This document shows positions 20,858-30,102 of a stretch of 44,044 nt of DNA, piece after piece. The stretch lies in NCBI GenBank assembly GCA_964617015.1, contig CAZTVG010000005.1:1-44044 (forward strand), read 5' to 3'. The notes beneath the pieces are model-generated. The model saw nothing but the letters and a program-made list of their open reading frames with translations. It made no database searches and was not told the origin of the DNA. Origin of the DNA: ASMP01 sp964617015. GTDB lineage: Archaea; Nanobdellota; Nanobdellia; Pacearchaeales; GW2011-AR1. The translations under genes were made by a program, and so were the position numbers. Every line of letters starts with the position of its first letter. Position 1 is the first letter of the stretch.

Positions 20858-22034
20858 CTGGCTTACGTCTTATCTCAAGTATACAGAGAACTCAGAGGCC
20901 CCAACTTCCTACCATGCATGGGTAGGGATTTCTTGTATAGCTGCTACCCTCCAGCGGCACGTCTATATGGTTAGAGGGCACTCGAAGATATACCCTAATC
21001 AGTACATTGTGTTAGTAGGCCCCTCAGGGGAGGCGCGCAAAGGTGAAGCTATAAGTATAGGGCGGAGTGTTGTCGAGGCTATTGGTATACCCATCGTTGG
21101 TGAGGACAACTCACAAGAGGCCATCATAAGAGATATGAGGAACAGTATAGTAACGTTCACGGATAAGTCAACTGGCAAGATAAAAACTCAATGCGCTGTG
21201 TCCTGCTTCGCTGAGGAACTTGCAGTATTCACTGGTTATCAGAACAGCACCCTCTTGGCGTACATGACGAACTGGTATGACAGTAGAGATCTCTGGACGC
21301 GCCGCACGAAACATCAAGGGGTTGACGAGATAAGGGGGATGTGCTTCAACCTGATTGGTGGAACCGCACCAGACTGGATACCCCACATATTCACTCGTGA
21401 GAATATAGGGGGCGGGTTGACATCGAGGATAATGTTCGTTGTAGAGGAAGAACGGGGTAAGATAGTCGAAGACCCCAACGAGTTTCCTCCCGACAAGCAA
21501 CTTCAGGACGACTTAACCTACGATCTTGAGAACATCCACATGATAACTGGCGCATACAAGTTTACGGACGATGCACTCGACTTCTACAAATCCGTCTACA
21601 GAGATCAGGAGGAGGAGAAGCGTGCCGGAAGACCAGCGGTTCCGGGTACACAGTTTGGCGGTTATATGGCTCGCCGCGCGGTCCACCTGATAAAAACTGC
21701 AATGGCTCTGTCTGCCGCTGTTGGAGACGACATGTTTGTTAAGAAGGAGACTGTTGAAAGGGCTTTATGCTTGATACTGGACGCCGAGAAGCACATGAGT
21801 AAGGTATTCAGGGGTATAGGTAAGGCGAGGTACTCTGAGGAAGCTGAGGCCGTACTTGACTTCGTTCGTCGGCATAAGGTGGTTAAGCGTTCCGATCTGC
21901 TGAGGTACTTCGAGCGTCAACTGGACATGACGAGTCTTGAGGCTGTTGAGAGGGTTCTGGAAGGGATGAAGTTGGTTGAGATAAAGGTGGATAGGGACGC
22001 TGGGGAGAGGATATATCGGTATATAGGAGACTGA
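20835..22034 (+). CDS. Replicative ATPase, primase/helicase-like (DUF3987-type)
   Basis: GTG start inside the end of the polymerase gene. The nucleotide-binding loop is VGPSGEARKGEA (61-72), a non-standard Walker A seen in phage DUF3987-like ATPases, followed by SCFAEELAVF (an acidic Walker-B-like strand) and a helicase core (TAPDWIPHIF, GGGLTSRIMFV). The C-terminal 80 residues are a winged-helix-like domain (EAVLDFVRRHKVVKRSDLLRYF). With the split polymerase it probably forms the replication machinery. Helicase activity is inferred. 399 aa. Confidence 0.7.
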   Translation: MAKRKLHDWLTSYLKYTENSEAPTSYHAWVGISCIAATLQRHVYMVRGHSKIYPNQYIVLVGPSGEARKGEAISIGRSVVEAIGIPIVGEDNSQEAIIRDMRNSIVTFTDKSTGKIKTQCAVSCFAEELAVFTGYQNSTLLAYMTNWYDSRDLWTRRTKHQGVDEIRGMCFNLIGGTAPDWIPHIFTRENIGGGLTSRIMFVVEEERGKIVEDPNEFPPDKQLQDDLTYDLENIHMITGAYKFTDDALDFYKSVYRDQEEEKRAGRPAVPGTQFGGYMARRAVHLIKTAMALSAAVGDDMFVKKETVERALCLILDAEKHMSKVFRGIGKARYSEEAEAVLDFVRRHKVVKRSDLLRYFERQLDMTSLEAVERVLEGMKLVEIKVDRDAGERIYRYIGD

Positions 22035-22255
22035 TGGTGTTAGAAGTGATTCTTTTAGGCCTGTTCTTCTTAGTGCTCGGTATCTGTCTTTGGGCTGACC
22101 GGGATAGACGTCCTCTGGCGCGATGTCCGTACTGTGACGGTACTATAAGATACCACAAAGCTGAGTGGCTACCCAGAGGTGGAGTTGTATTTCCTGGAAG
22201 GATCTGTGATAGATGTGATAAGTCATTCAGCGAGTGGAAAGTTACTCAGTTGTAA
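22034..22255 (+). CDS. Membrane-anchored zinc-ribbon protein, 73 aa
   Basis: ATG 22034 overlaps the ATPase stop. An N-terminal membrane helix (VLEVILLGLFFLVLGICLW) is followed by CPYC (31-34) and CDRC (58-61), two zinc knuckles. Last gene of the rightward block; it overlaps the leftward lysis gene by 14 bases tail to tail. Confidence 0.7.
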   Translation: MVLEVILLGLFFLVLGICLWADRDRRPLARCPYCDGTIRYHKAEWLPRGGVVFPGRICDRCDKSFSEWKVTQL

Positions 22256-22490
22256 ACAACCTTGTCGCCGCAGGGCACTGAAGCTTCCATCCCTTTAACC
22301 AGTCTGATCCCCTGTCGTCTGTGAGACGCATGATTACATCAACTGGGAGTGAGCAGCGTCTATCCTCAATCTGTCCAGCAACTGCATCTACCTCTGTCTC
22401 CAGGAGAGCATCCAACTTGTTCAGGCGGTCTATGGCCTGTGCTGCACAACCTCCAAGGAGAAGTGCAACTATTATAGCTACTATCTTCAT
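22242..22490 (-). CDS. Lipoprotein, outer-membrane spanin-like
   Basis: From ATG 22490 (overlapping the endolysin stop) it reads MKIVAIIVALLLGGCAAQAI: a signal peptide with lipobox LLGGC, so it would be lipidated at the Cys. The mature part has two further Cys and no membrane helix. Directly after the endolysin, such a lipoprotein is expected to act as the outer-membrane spanin (Rz1-like) that completes lysis of a Gram-negative host. The family is not clear. Confidence 0.65.
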   Translation of the reverse strand: MKIVAIIVALLLGGCAAQAIDRLNKLDALLETEVDAVAGQIEDRRCSLPVDVIMRLTDDRGSDWLKGWKLQCPAATRLFTTE

Positions 22491-23029
22491 TCGTATGCTC
22501 TGTTCAGCCAACCCCTAAGATACAACTCTTTGTTTAAGCCTCTGTAAAACCCTGCTGCCTCGGATCGGAGGGCCGCCATAAATGGCCGTGGGTCAACACC
22601 GTTCACCGCTGCGGTGGTACGGGGGCCAAATATCCCGTCGTCAACCACGCGCGAACCACAGGCCCTGAGGGCACGTTGTACACACAAATGTGCCTGGTAC
22701 GGTCCCATGTTCACGCTCAGATCCATCACCTTAGAGGCAACCTGGATAGATTTAATGTTATAATACTTGTATCGTTCCCACCACTGTTCCCTATATATCC
22801 TAACAGCGTCCTCCCGCTTCATTACTATGATGTCCCCCAGGTCAATGTCCCCATCCTTGTCAAGGTCTCCGGGTGCGTAGCCTGTCTCGTCTATCCTGTT
22901 GAGGAATCTCAGAAATCTGAGGGATATACCCCAGTTGGTTGGACCTCCAGGGTCACTGGGGTCGTCTGAGAACCCTCCCTCATGTGAGAGAACAAACTCC
23001 ACTGCCCTATCGAATGAGAAGTCAGTCAC
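22487..23029 (-). CDS. GH108 endolysin (N-acetylmuramidase)
   Basis: Cleaves peptidoglycan during lysis. The GH108 signature is FDRAVEFVLSHEGGFSDDP, then SDPGGPTNWGIS; E17 in HEGG is the catalytic acid. The C-terminal part (YQAHLCVQRALRACG...DDGIFGPRTTAAVN) is the peptidoglycan-binding-3 domain normal for the family. I chose GTG 23029 over TTG 23044 because GGAG precedes it and it overlaps the previous gene. 180 aa. Confidence 0.88.
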   Translation of the reverse strand: MTDFSFDRAVEFVLSHEGGFSDDPSDPGGPTNWGISLRFLRFLNRIDETGYAPGDLDKDGDIDLGDIIVMKREDAVRIYREQWWERYKYYNIKSIQVASKVMDLSVNMGPYQAHLCVQRALRACGSRVVDDGIFGPRTTAAVNGVDPRPFMAALRSEAAGFYRGLNKELYLRGWLNRAYE

Positions 23030-23255
23030 TCTGCTGCTCTCCAAGGTGGGATGTCAACCACTTTATGTCAGTTCTTAACTTAGCTACATCAGTTCTGATC
23101 CCTGAGAGACACCTCTCAACTTTCTCATTTGACCTCTTCAAGTGGTCAACATCATTCTTGAGGATCCCCTGCTGCCTCCACATCACTAGGCCAGTGGTTA
23201 TCAGACCTAAGGCAGCTGCTGCTGCCACACCTACGACGACTATCAAGAGGGTCAT
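23022..23255 (-). CDS. Holin or inner-membrane spanin candidate, 77 aa
   Basis: One N-terminal membrane helix (LLIVVVGVAAAAALGLITTGLVM, residues 3-25) and a C-terminal coiled-coil (GILKNDVDHLKRSNEKVERCLSGIRTDVAKL). Single helix plus coiled coil immediately upstream of the endolysin fits an inner-membrane spanin (Rz-like) pairing with the lipoprotein at 22242, or a pinholin. No family hit can be claimed. Confidence 0.6.
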   Translation of the reverse strand: MTLLIVVVGVAAAAALGLITTGLVMWRQQGILKNDVDHLKRSNEKVERCLSGIRTDVAKLRTDIKWLTSHLGEQQSD

Positions 23256-23305
23256 ACCGCTGCACCCTCAACCCTATGGATGTGGACAGCGAGAATGACA
23301 ACTAT

Positions 23306-23328
23306 GTTTGAACGAATTTTAATCAAAC
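23306..23328 (+). repeat. Dispersed palindromic element, copy 6
   Basis: GTTTGAACGAA then TTTTAATCAAAC, canonical 23-bp form. It sits in the 81-base gap between the internal virion protein gene and the lysis genes. Confidence 0.85.
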
Positions 23329-23336
23329 CAACTACC

Positions 23337-26015
23337 TCACCGTGTCAGGATGATAACCCCACGTTCGACTTGGTTAACGAGATCATCGAGCCTCTGTCCC
23401 ACATTCTGGTTCTTCAGCAGGTCATTCCTGGCAGCAGCCACGGCGACTGTCAACATCCTAACGCGCCTCGCGCTTCCCGGCTTCATTCTAAGGGCCCTTT
23501 TAAGAACCTCTGTTGTGGCTGGTTTAGACAGAATGGCTGAAGCCACCCAGGCGCTGAACAATCTTATATTCGCGCTGATAAACCCCGCAGGTCTGATGGG
23601 CTGAGAGAGGCTAGAGGCCACTTGCCCCCTAACCATAAGTCCACCAACGTCGGGCCTTGTCCCAGCGATGATAGTTGTATATAGGTCAAGATCCTTGAAC
23701 GTCGCCCAGTCGCTAGGTCTGAATATGTGCTCTAACTTCTTCCTCATGCCCCCAGTTAGCATTGTTGTTATCAACCCCTCCAGGCTACTTCGGTCAACAA
23801 TACTCTCGCCAGTCCCGCTGATCCGGGTCGCCCCGACCTGTAACTTGTTGTAAATCGTTCTCCTCAACAACTCCGCAACTGGCGAATCTTTCCCCCCGGA
23901 CAACGCGATCAGCTGCTGAACATCTGCCTCACTGGCTTTCTCAACAAACGCGAGGCCTCTCTCTCCACTAGTAAGGTGCTTATCGGCTATAAGTTTCATA
24001 AATGATGTATCGTATCTGGCGAGGGCGCTACCGTAAGCCTCAAACGCAGCCCTCTCGTTCTGGGTCATTAGAAGACCCAGAGACCTCTCATCACTCCTGA
24101 AAGCCTTGAGTCGGCCTACTATCTCCTCTGGCTTTGCCAGGAGGTCGAGTTTGAAAGCATCCTTGAGGGCAGTGAACCTCTCTGCACCGACAAGTCTCCC
24201 CATAGTTTGGAGTTCTGTAAAGTTTCCAGGCTTGAAGAACCTCCTGGCTATATCCTCAGGTGTGCTCTCGCGGAGGAACTTTCTTATGAAGTCCTTTCTC
24301 AGGATGTTCTCCCTGAACCTGTTGGCAAGCGATGCGGCTTTGTACGCTTGAACAAAGGGCTTCGTCGCTCCCAGTGGCTGATCCATACTCTTCGACAGGG
24401 ACTGCCACAGCCTCGTGGCCTCTCTTCTCATAAACTCGTCAGAGGAGCCCATGAGATCAAACAGCCTCCGTCTGAGATCCTTCATAATCTCGAAGGCGGT
24501 GAATGTTCCCTCTTTTGACTTGAACTCAGCAACCCTCGGATTCATCTTTCGGAGAGTTAGAATGACGCCAGCGAGTTCACCCCTGGGGGTCTGGCTGACA
24601 CGGACAGGTGGGACTGTCAGCGTAGCCCCAGTTACCCCCTTACCCACTAATTTGTTCGGGACCGTGAGTTTGTGTATTCCCTCTTTACCTAGAAGAGAAA
24701 TATCCACACTATCTGCCAGAAACCTAATCTCTTCTGCGGTCGCTGCCCTGGCGGGACCATCAGCAAGTGTGACCTTAAACATCCCCTCGCCCGCCGCCAG
24801 TGTACCGACATCTATCTCCCTGGCCAGTCTCTGAGGAGCATGAACATCATACACAAGTTTGCCAGTACGTCTTAGAGCATTCCCATACTTCCTGTCTACC
24901 CACACCCTAGACGTGTTCTTGAAATCCTCTAGGAGTCCGACTTGGACACCTCTTCCGGCTGCCTCAGGAGAGACGGGGGCCACCTGGGGACGAACAGCCT
25001 CGACCGACCTGGCCTGTACCCGCACGAGCGACTCAATCTCCACGTCACTGAGGGCCTCAAGACCTTCAGTCCTTCCCTTCTCAGTTAGAGTGGTCAACAG
25101 GGACTGCTCCTGTTTCGTTACCTCCCTGGCGGGCTTAGAAACCATGCCGCCAGACTGGGTAAATACAGCACCTATAGTTGGATTTTCAACAAGTTGACCA
25201 AACAGGGGAGGCTCAACACCAAGTCTCTCAGCTGCACCTGCCACTTCAGGAGCCTTTGGGAACGGTCTGAAAGCAGGCGCGATGGAGCGAGACCTACCTA
25301 TATCGGCAAGCACGGGAGCAACTCTCTTAGCAAGCCCGGCCGCCAGTGGAACTGCCTCAATCCCAGCGAATATTGCACCTCCAACTGCCCCCCTTCCGAC
25401 CACAGCGCCAAAACTTTCTTGTTCGAGGGGAACCCCAGTTATCAGCTCCTCAACTTGCTGCTGTGCAGACTGAACCTGTGTTCCAGCGAAGAAACCAACA
25501 GCTGTCCCAATTATCGGCATCGCCGCTGATCCCATAACTGCGCCAACAACGGGTTCACTAACAACAGATCCCAGGATGTTTCCTATATCCCCCGTTGTCC
25601 ATTTAAACTGGGGACTTACCTCACGGTATGGCTGGCTTGGGTCCGTCTTGAAGACGAGAGAGAACTCATCATCTGGGAGGAGGACAAGGCCCAAGGTTCC
25701 CTCTGGAAACGACGACTTAAACTTGGCTGCCTTCTCCCCAACGGTCTGCACTCTTGCCAGACCCATCCTGAACCATATATCATCCAGCCCTTCATCCGGT
25801 ACGAAGTCCCCCTTAAGAGCCTTGGATATAGCCTGATTGTAGGTTGACTCCCTTACCTCCTTCTCCCTCCTAAGACGTTCCTCCTCCTCAGGGTCGAGAG
25901 TGGGGAAGAGTGAGAACGTCCCCCTGGGCACCGGTCGGCCTCCAGGGTCTACTCTAGTAGAAGGTGGTCTAGCAACAGGACGCCTTCCCTCCGTTATTGT
26001 GAGGGTCCTAGGCAT
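23337..26015 (-). CDS. Large internal virion (ejection) protein, 892 aa
   Basis: Pro/Arg-rich N-terminus, a Gly/Ala-rich hydrophobic stretch (about residues 145-175, VVGAVMGSAAMPIIGTAVGFF; a second near 215) and a long helical remainder. Third of three consecutive large genes before lysis, the place of ejection or internal virion proteins in podoviruses; the hydrophobic stretches would suit insertion into the host envelope. I see no transglycosylase or peptidase motif. Function is from position and composition. Confidence 0.55.
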   Translation of the reverse strand: MPRTLTITEGRRPVARPPSTRVDPGGRPVPRGTFSLFPTLDPEEEERLRREKEVRESTYNQAISKALKGDFVPDEGLDDIWFRMGLARVQTVGEKAAKFKSSFPEGTLGLVLLPDDEFSLVFKTDPSQPYREVSPQFKWTTGDIGNILGSVVSEPVVGAVMGSAAMPIIGTAVGFFAGTQVQSAQQQVEELITGVPLEQESFGAVVGRGAVGGAIFAGIEAVPLAAGLAKRVAPVLADIGRSRSIAPAFRPFPKAPEVAGAAERLGVEPPLFGQLVENPTIGAVFTQSGGMVSKPAREVTKQEQSLLTTLTEKGRTEGLEALSDVEIESLVRVQARSVEAVRPQVAPVSPEAAGRGVQVGLLEDFKNTSRVWVDRKYGNALRRTGKLVYDVHAPQRLAREIDVGTLAAGEGMFKVTLADGPARAATAEEIRFLADSVDISLLGKEGIHKLTVPNKLVGKGVTGATLTVPPVRVSQTPRGELAGVILTLRKMNPRVAEFKSKEGTFTAFEIMKDLRRRLFDLMGSSDEFMRREATRLWQSLSKSMDQPLGATKPFVQAYKAASLANRFRENILRKDFIRKFLRESTPEDIARRFFKPGNFTELQTMGRLVGAERFTALKDAFKLDLLAKPEEIVGRLKAFRSDERSLGLLMTQNERAAFEAYGSALARYDTSFMKLIADKHLTSGERGLAFVEKASEADVQQLIALSGGKDSPVAELLRRTIYNKLQVGATRISGTGESIVDRSSLEGLITTMLTGGMRKKLEHIFRPSDWATFKDLDLYTTIIAGTRPDVGGLMVRGQVASSLSQPIRPAGFISANIRLFSAWVASAILSKPATTEVLKRALRMKPGSARRVRMLTVAVAAARNDLLKNQNVGQRLDDLVNQVERGVIILTR

Positions 26016-27635
26016 CTACTGAGTTTCCTGTACAAGAACACCAAACGTTTCCATCGTTCCTGGAATATGGAAGATAAACTCGTCCCCTTCCCGTCTCAAG
26101 AATACAGCGTTCGGGTTGTGTTCCTTCGCCTTTGTGAGCACATCAGACGGAGGTGGCTGCCCACCTCTTCCCGCCGATCTTGCAGTTGAAGACAGTTTAT
26201 TAGCGAAGGCCTCGTCTACAAGAGGATTCTTCTCAAGCCACTTTTCAAACTCACTCTCCGCTGTACTTACATCGGCCCCGTGTTTCTTGTATAGTTGAGC
26301 CCTCTTTATTGCCTGCGCGTTCGTCCTTCGCATTAACTCGGTTATCAGGAGGACACCCTCTGGGGTAGTTGTCAGATTAGGAACAGCGTCTTGGATGAAT
26401 GTAAGCATCCTGTTTGTTATTCCTCTTGCAGCGGGAATGTTCTTAGCTACATCCAAAGCCAGAAGATTCCCGATTGACCTGATGGCCTCACCTGAGCCTG
26501 GCGCACCTAGTGGGATATCTCCAGGATCAACTCCAAGGAACCTTGCCACCTGTGCAGCCAATAGTCGTGTGTTACCCACAGCGCCAGGTTCAAACCCCTC
26601 TATTGCTTTCTCCATAGCTACCAACTGACCCTGCTGGAGTCTGGCAGCTGTCCCAGCTTCCTGAATTTCCACAGATGTCTTGGCCTCTGCTGTTCCCCTC
26701 GCCTTTTCAAATGCTCCCCTGCGTATCTGCTCAGGGTCTGTGACAACCTGAGTTATATCACGCTTAGATATAACTGAGTCTGGGATAGTTACCTTGACCG
26801 CTTCTCCGGTTTTAGGGTCGAGAGTTGTAACCAAGGACATCCCCTGCCCCTCCATAGAGGTAACATCGAAGGTGTCACCCTGCTTGAACGTTATCCCAGT
26901 CCCCGGCACAGAGAAGTCCCTCTGGAACACGACAGATCTAGGGGCTCCAAAGAGGGCAGGGTCGAACTCGTCTGGGGTTATTGAGGCTGCTCTCAACTCT
27001 ATATCCTTGGCTAACGCCTTGTACTGTGGACTGTCTGGGGGGAGCCTAGCTAGAACCTGATCGCGGACACGGAGTTCCAGGATTTGCCTCTCCCGTCTTT
27101 GTGGTGTCACTTCCTCCCCAGGGAAAATTCTTGGCTCTGGGAGTCTTGCCTCCTCAACTTCTGCTTTACCCCCGGCTGATATAACTCTCCCCTTCTGCCC
27201 TGTCACCTCAGCGAATGTTTGAGTTGCAAGTGTCTCAGCCTGCTGCCCCTGAATTGCCTTCTGCATTGTAAAGAATGCATTTACATCTCCTCCTGCACCA
27301 GATATTACAAGTCTCGCTGTTCCAACAGGATCATCTATCTTGCCTCTCTCCAGCAGAGATGTTATAGCTGTGAGTTGTTCATCCTTAGCAGCCTGAAGGA
27401 ACTTAGTAACATCCTTGAACGTGGCTGAATCTGGATCAACTCCAACTGCTCTCGCTCCAATCCTGAAGGCTGGACCGCGCTGTGATGGATCGAGCTTAAG
27501 GATGTCACTGAAAAGGTCAAGGAATTGTCCAGCCTTCTGACGCTGTGCCTGTTGTGCAGCTTCTCTGGACCCTGTGAATCCTTGGGCAAAGCCCTTGGCA
27601 AATCCCGCACCAGCTCCAAGGGCACCGTTACTCAT
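26016..27635 (-). CDS. Internal virion protein, 539 aa
   Basis: N-terminal glycine-zipper stretch (GALGAGAGFAKGFAQGFTG) followed by a predominantly helical, Gln/Ala-rich chain. It overlaps the next leftward gene start by four bases. Its place between the head-tail proteins and the 892-aa protein, and the composition, match internal core/ejection proteins. No catalytic domain recognised. Confidence 0.55.
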   Translation of the reverse strand: MSNGALGAGAGFAKGFAQGFTGSREAAQQAQRQKAGQFLDLFSDILKLDPSQRGPAFRIGARAVGVDPDSATFKDVTKFLQAAKDEQLTAITSLLERGKIDDPVGTARLVISGAGGDVNAFFTMQKAIQGQQAETLATQTFAEVTGQKGRVISAGGKAEVEEARLPEPRIFPGEEVTPQRRERQILELRVRDQVLARLPPDSPQYKALAKDIELRAASITPDEFDPALFGAPRSVVFQRDFSVPGTGITFKQGDTFDVTSMEGQGMSLVTTLDPKTGEAVKVTIPDSVISKRDITQVVTDPEQIRRGAFEKARGTAEAKTSVEIQEAGTAARLQQGQLVAMEKAIEGFEPGAVGNTRLLAAQVARFLGVDPGDIPLGAPGSGEAIRSIGNLLALDVAKNIPAARGITNRMLTFIQDAVPNLTTTPEGVLLITELMRRTNAQAIKRAQLYKKHGADVSTAESEFEKWLEKNPLVDEAFANKLSSTARSAGRGGQPPPSDVLTKAKEHNPNAVFLRREGDEFIFHIPGTMETFGVLVQETQ

Positions 27636-28378
27636 TGGGGCCTACCGAAAAAGGAGCCACCAACCTGGCCGATCGCCTGGAAGATATCACCGAATAGGGA
27701 AGATCGGGTTGCCTGAGATTGAAGGTTAGCAGCTGTTTGGAATTGTCTCTGTTGTATCAGAGGGGAGACTGCAGAACCAAATCCCCCAGCGAGACTTCCA
27801 AAGCCTGACGCTATTGGCTGATCAGCCCCAGATATACCAAGGAGCCTGTTTATAAAGTCAGTTGTAAGTTGTTCATTTGAAGACTGCCTAGATATTCCAA
27901 GTTGCTCTGCTAATGTAAGATCCCCTCTGGAGGCAGATGAGAGGAGACCAGCTCTCCTCTCTCCAAACTCTCCCAGAGCCTCTATACCTGGTGAGGACGT
28001 TTCGAAACCAGGGCCAAGTTGCTTCCTGAGTCTCTCATTGAGGGTCAACTCCTGTTTTCCAAGTTCCCGGAGGAGAACTGGATCTATGGGCAACTCTCCT
28101 CTTTGAGCAGCCAAAGTACGCTGAAGGAAGCCCTCTTCTATCTCTGCTCTGAGAGCCTGAGTCGGGTCGTCAACCCTCTCGAACCCTGTGATATTACCTT
28201 CCTCATCGAGGATGGGTTGAATCCCTGCCTCCTCAAACAAGAACGGACTGAGGAGTTCCCTCTCTCTCTGCATTTCCTCAAGGACTGACCTTTGGAAACG
28301 GAGAGATTCAACCTGCTCCCGCTGGAGGGCCCGCTCCTCAGAGGATGGACCAGGAACAGTTACATCATCACCGCCCAT
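27632..28378 (-). CDS. Virion-associated protein, 248 aa
   Basis: Charged, Glu/Gln-rich N-terminus (SSEERALQREQVESLRFQ) and a Gly/Ser/Gln-rich C-terminus (GFGSLAGGFGSAVSPLIQQRQFQ). Likely part of the internal core set with the two following proteins; such low-complexity proteins are common in podovirus virions. No enzymatic motif. Confidence 0.5.
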   Translation of the reverse strand: MGGDDVTVPGPSSEERALQREQVESLRFQRSVLEEMQRERELLSPFLFEEAGIQPILDEEGNITGFERVDDPTQALRAEIEEGFLQRTLAAQRGELPIDPVLLRELGKQELTLNERLRKQLGPGFETSSPGIEALGEFGERRAGLLSSASRGDLTLAEQLGISRQSSNEQLTTDFINRLLGISGADQPIASGFGSLAGGFGSAVSPLIQQRQFQTAANLQSQATRSSLFGDIFQAIGQVGGSFFGRPQ

Positions 28379-28783
28379 TTAGAACAACCTCCTATTGTAC
28401 CAGTACGCATCGTCTGTTATCGTATATGGTTTTATCTCAAATGCTCGTTCCACTAAATTCTTCCACTTCCTAGATCCAATGTGAATAAAAAACGTGTAAG
28501 AGTTAATCCCTGCAAGTTTTAGTATATTCTCATATGACTCAACAAGTCTTATCACTGTCATACCAGGGTTCTTCATGTCCTCAACTACTAAGGGATTGGC
28601 GAGGACCATCTTCTTAGTGGGACTTGTTGACAGAACCCCCACAACTGATCCGTTTCTCCTTGCCATAACAGTGGGGAAGCTGAGTTGGTCCACGTTTACG
28701 CCCCTGGAGCGGAGAAATGTGTGGCAGGTCCGGTAGTCCGCTGACGTAGTGGCGAGCCTGAAACTTGTCCCTTGTAGTATCAT
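28379..28783 (-). CDS. GNAT-like acetyltransferase-fold protein
   Basis: ATG 28783 overlaps the previous stop (TAATG) and gives 134 aa. The strand-helix pattern (FPTVMARRNGSVVGVLSTSP, then VIRLVESYENILKLAGINSYTFFI, then FEIKPYTITDDAYWYNRRL) resembles the GNAT fold of small phage acetyltransferase-like proteins that occur beside internal virion genes. The acetyl-CoA loop Q/RxxGxG/A is not clear, so activity is doubtful. Confidence 0.5.
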   Translation of the reverse strand: MILQGTSFRLATTSADYRTCHTFLRSRGVNVDQLSFPTVMARRNGSVVGVLSTSPTKKMVLANPLVVEDMKNPGMTVIRLVESYENILKLAGINSYTFFIHIGSRKWKNLVERAFEIKPYTITDDAYWYNRRLF

Positions 28784-29280
28784 TATTCTCTTGTAGGTAG
28801 CCCGACTGGCCATACAGCCTTGAGGGCAGTCGGATTGGCGGCGCCGGCGATACTGGCCGCCACGGCCGAAAGATTCATGGTCTCCAGAGCCGCACGGTCA
28901 GCGGCGTGCTGGTCGGCGTCCGTGATCCGGCCGTCTAATCGCGCCCTATCTTCTTTACCTTGCAGAACGTTGAGTTTGAGTTCGCGTGCTCTTTGGATTT
29001 TCGCGGTGTGGATTTCCCGAGCCTTTTGCATGTCTACTTCTACCGATCCGCCACCAACAGGCCAGCGCCAGGCGTCGCGGAACCAACGGTCGGACGGAAG
29101 GACAGACCTCTCTACGATTTCCGCATTCACTGCACCGGGGTCTTGTACGGGCACCAACTCAGCGAGAATATATTGTAGTGCTGCAACCTCATTTCCGTCA
29201 AAGCGCGAGAGCATCTCTGGGCCGAGCTTACCGCGAATTTCAATCGAGCTGTTGGGGTATTCTAGGATAATACACTTCAT
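28783..29280 (-). CDS. Tail fibre accessory-like protein, compositionally foreign
   Basis: Residues 73-112 read DRWFRDAWRWPVGGGSVEVD, then MQKAREIHTAKIQRARELKL, a pattern found in many phage proteins near tail fibres (FRDAW...VDM.KAR.IH...IR.AR). 10 of its 14 Arg codons are CGN, whereas the neighbour at 28379 mostly uses AGA/AGG, which suggests recent acquisition. Role unknown, perhaps fibre assembly. Confidence 0.6.
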   Translation of the reverse strand: MKCIILEYPNSSIEIRGKLGPEMLSRFDGNEVAALQYILAELVPVQDPGAVNAEIVERSVLPSDRWFRDAWRWPVGGGSVEVDMQKAREIHTAKIQRARELKLNVLQGKEDRARLDGRITDADQHAADRAALETMNLSAVAASIAGAANPTALKAVWPVGLPTRE

Positions 29281-29729
29281 TACTGGTCTCCAAATGCAGC
29301 GACAAACACGGGACCATCTGGATCAACCTTAGCTGGAGTGGCCTGGTCGTCAACTGTTCTGACTGTGGTGCTCGCAGCTGACTCGGCTATAATAACGGGA
29401 TGGACCTTGGGGGCGCTTGTGTGATGAACGCTGAAAAGGGGGTAATAACTAGAAGAGAAGTCTGTTGCCCAATTAACCCTCCACTCCCCCACAGAAACGT
29501 CTGTTACATCAGTCACGTTCTTGCTGGTGTTAACTACTGCCGCAATGGTGAAGTTGGCCAACCCCTTAGCTACACCTGGACTATGTTGGATAAGGTCGGG
29601 CGGCGCGTAAGTGTCCTCATTCGTCTCTGCCTCAAGGGCGGCCTGTGTCGCCTGTAAAATATTTCGTACTCCTGCAAGATTGAGGAGCCTCTTAAAATCT
29701 GCAAGTGTAAACCTGTTAAGTATCCCCAT
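29280..29729 (-). CDS. Tail fibre-type protein, 149 aa
   Basis: An N-terminal helical part, then a strand-rich domain (NFTIAAVVNTSKNVTDVTDVSVGEW, then TDFSSSYYPLFSV, STTVRT, PVFVAAFG), the pattern of small receptor-binding or fibre tip domains. Gene position among tail genes supports a virion role. Confidence 0.55.
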   Translation of the reverse strand: MGILNRFTLADFKRLLNLAGVRNILQATQAALEAETNEDTYAPPDLIQHSPGVAKGLANFTIAAVVNTSKNVTDVTDVSVGEWRVNWATDFSSSYYPLFSVHHTSAPKVHPVIIAESAASTTVRTVDDQATPAKVDPDGPVFVAAFGDQ

Positions 29730-30097
29730 CAGGTTGTATACCTATTCACATACCCGAAGATGTTAACTGCACCTACCACAGTCACATACGCCTTAATAAC
29801 CTTGGCGTTTCTGAGTACCAGTCCAGGTATTACGAGCTGAAGACCTATTAAAGGCCCACTGGGGAGCGTCTCTGTATATCGACTTCCAGTTGCAGTAGTT
29901 GGACCGATGGCAAATGAGATATCCCTTGGCGCCCCAGATGCGCTATTCCACGCCCTAATGTATACTTCGTCTATACTGTCGGCCGCACCAGTGACAGCGG
30001 TGTGGATAACCGTTCCAGTGGAGGGAGTGAGTCCTGTAACTGGTATCCCTTCTCCATCTGTACTACCAGACAGAATTATTTTAGCCCAGACCCCCAT
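29729..30097 (-). CDS. Structural (tail or decoration) protein, 122 aa
   Basis: Strand-rich and Thr/Ser/Gly-rich (WAKIILSGSTDGEGIPVTG, DEVYIRAWNSASGAPRDISFAIG). Overlaps the next gene by one base. Composition resembles the product at 34237, so it may be a decoration protein. No family recognised. Confidence 0.5.
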   Translation of the reverse strand: MGVWAKIILSGSTDGEGIPVTGLTPSTGTVIHTAVTGAADSIDEVYIRAWNSASGAPRDISFAIGPTTATGSRYTETLPSGPLIGLQLVIPGLVLRNAKVIKAYVTVVGAVNIFGYVNRYTT

Positions 30098-30102
30098 TTG
30101 TT

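Noticed and set aside
26580..26602. GGTTCAAACC-like T-arm motif
   Set aside because: Lies in the coding sequence of an internal virion protein; no acceptor stem or anticodon arm around it. No tRNA was found in the window.
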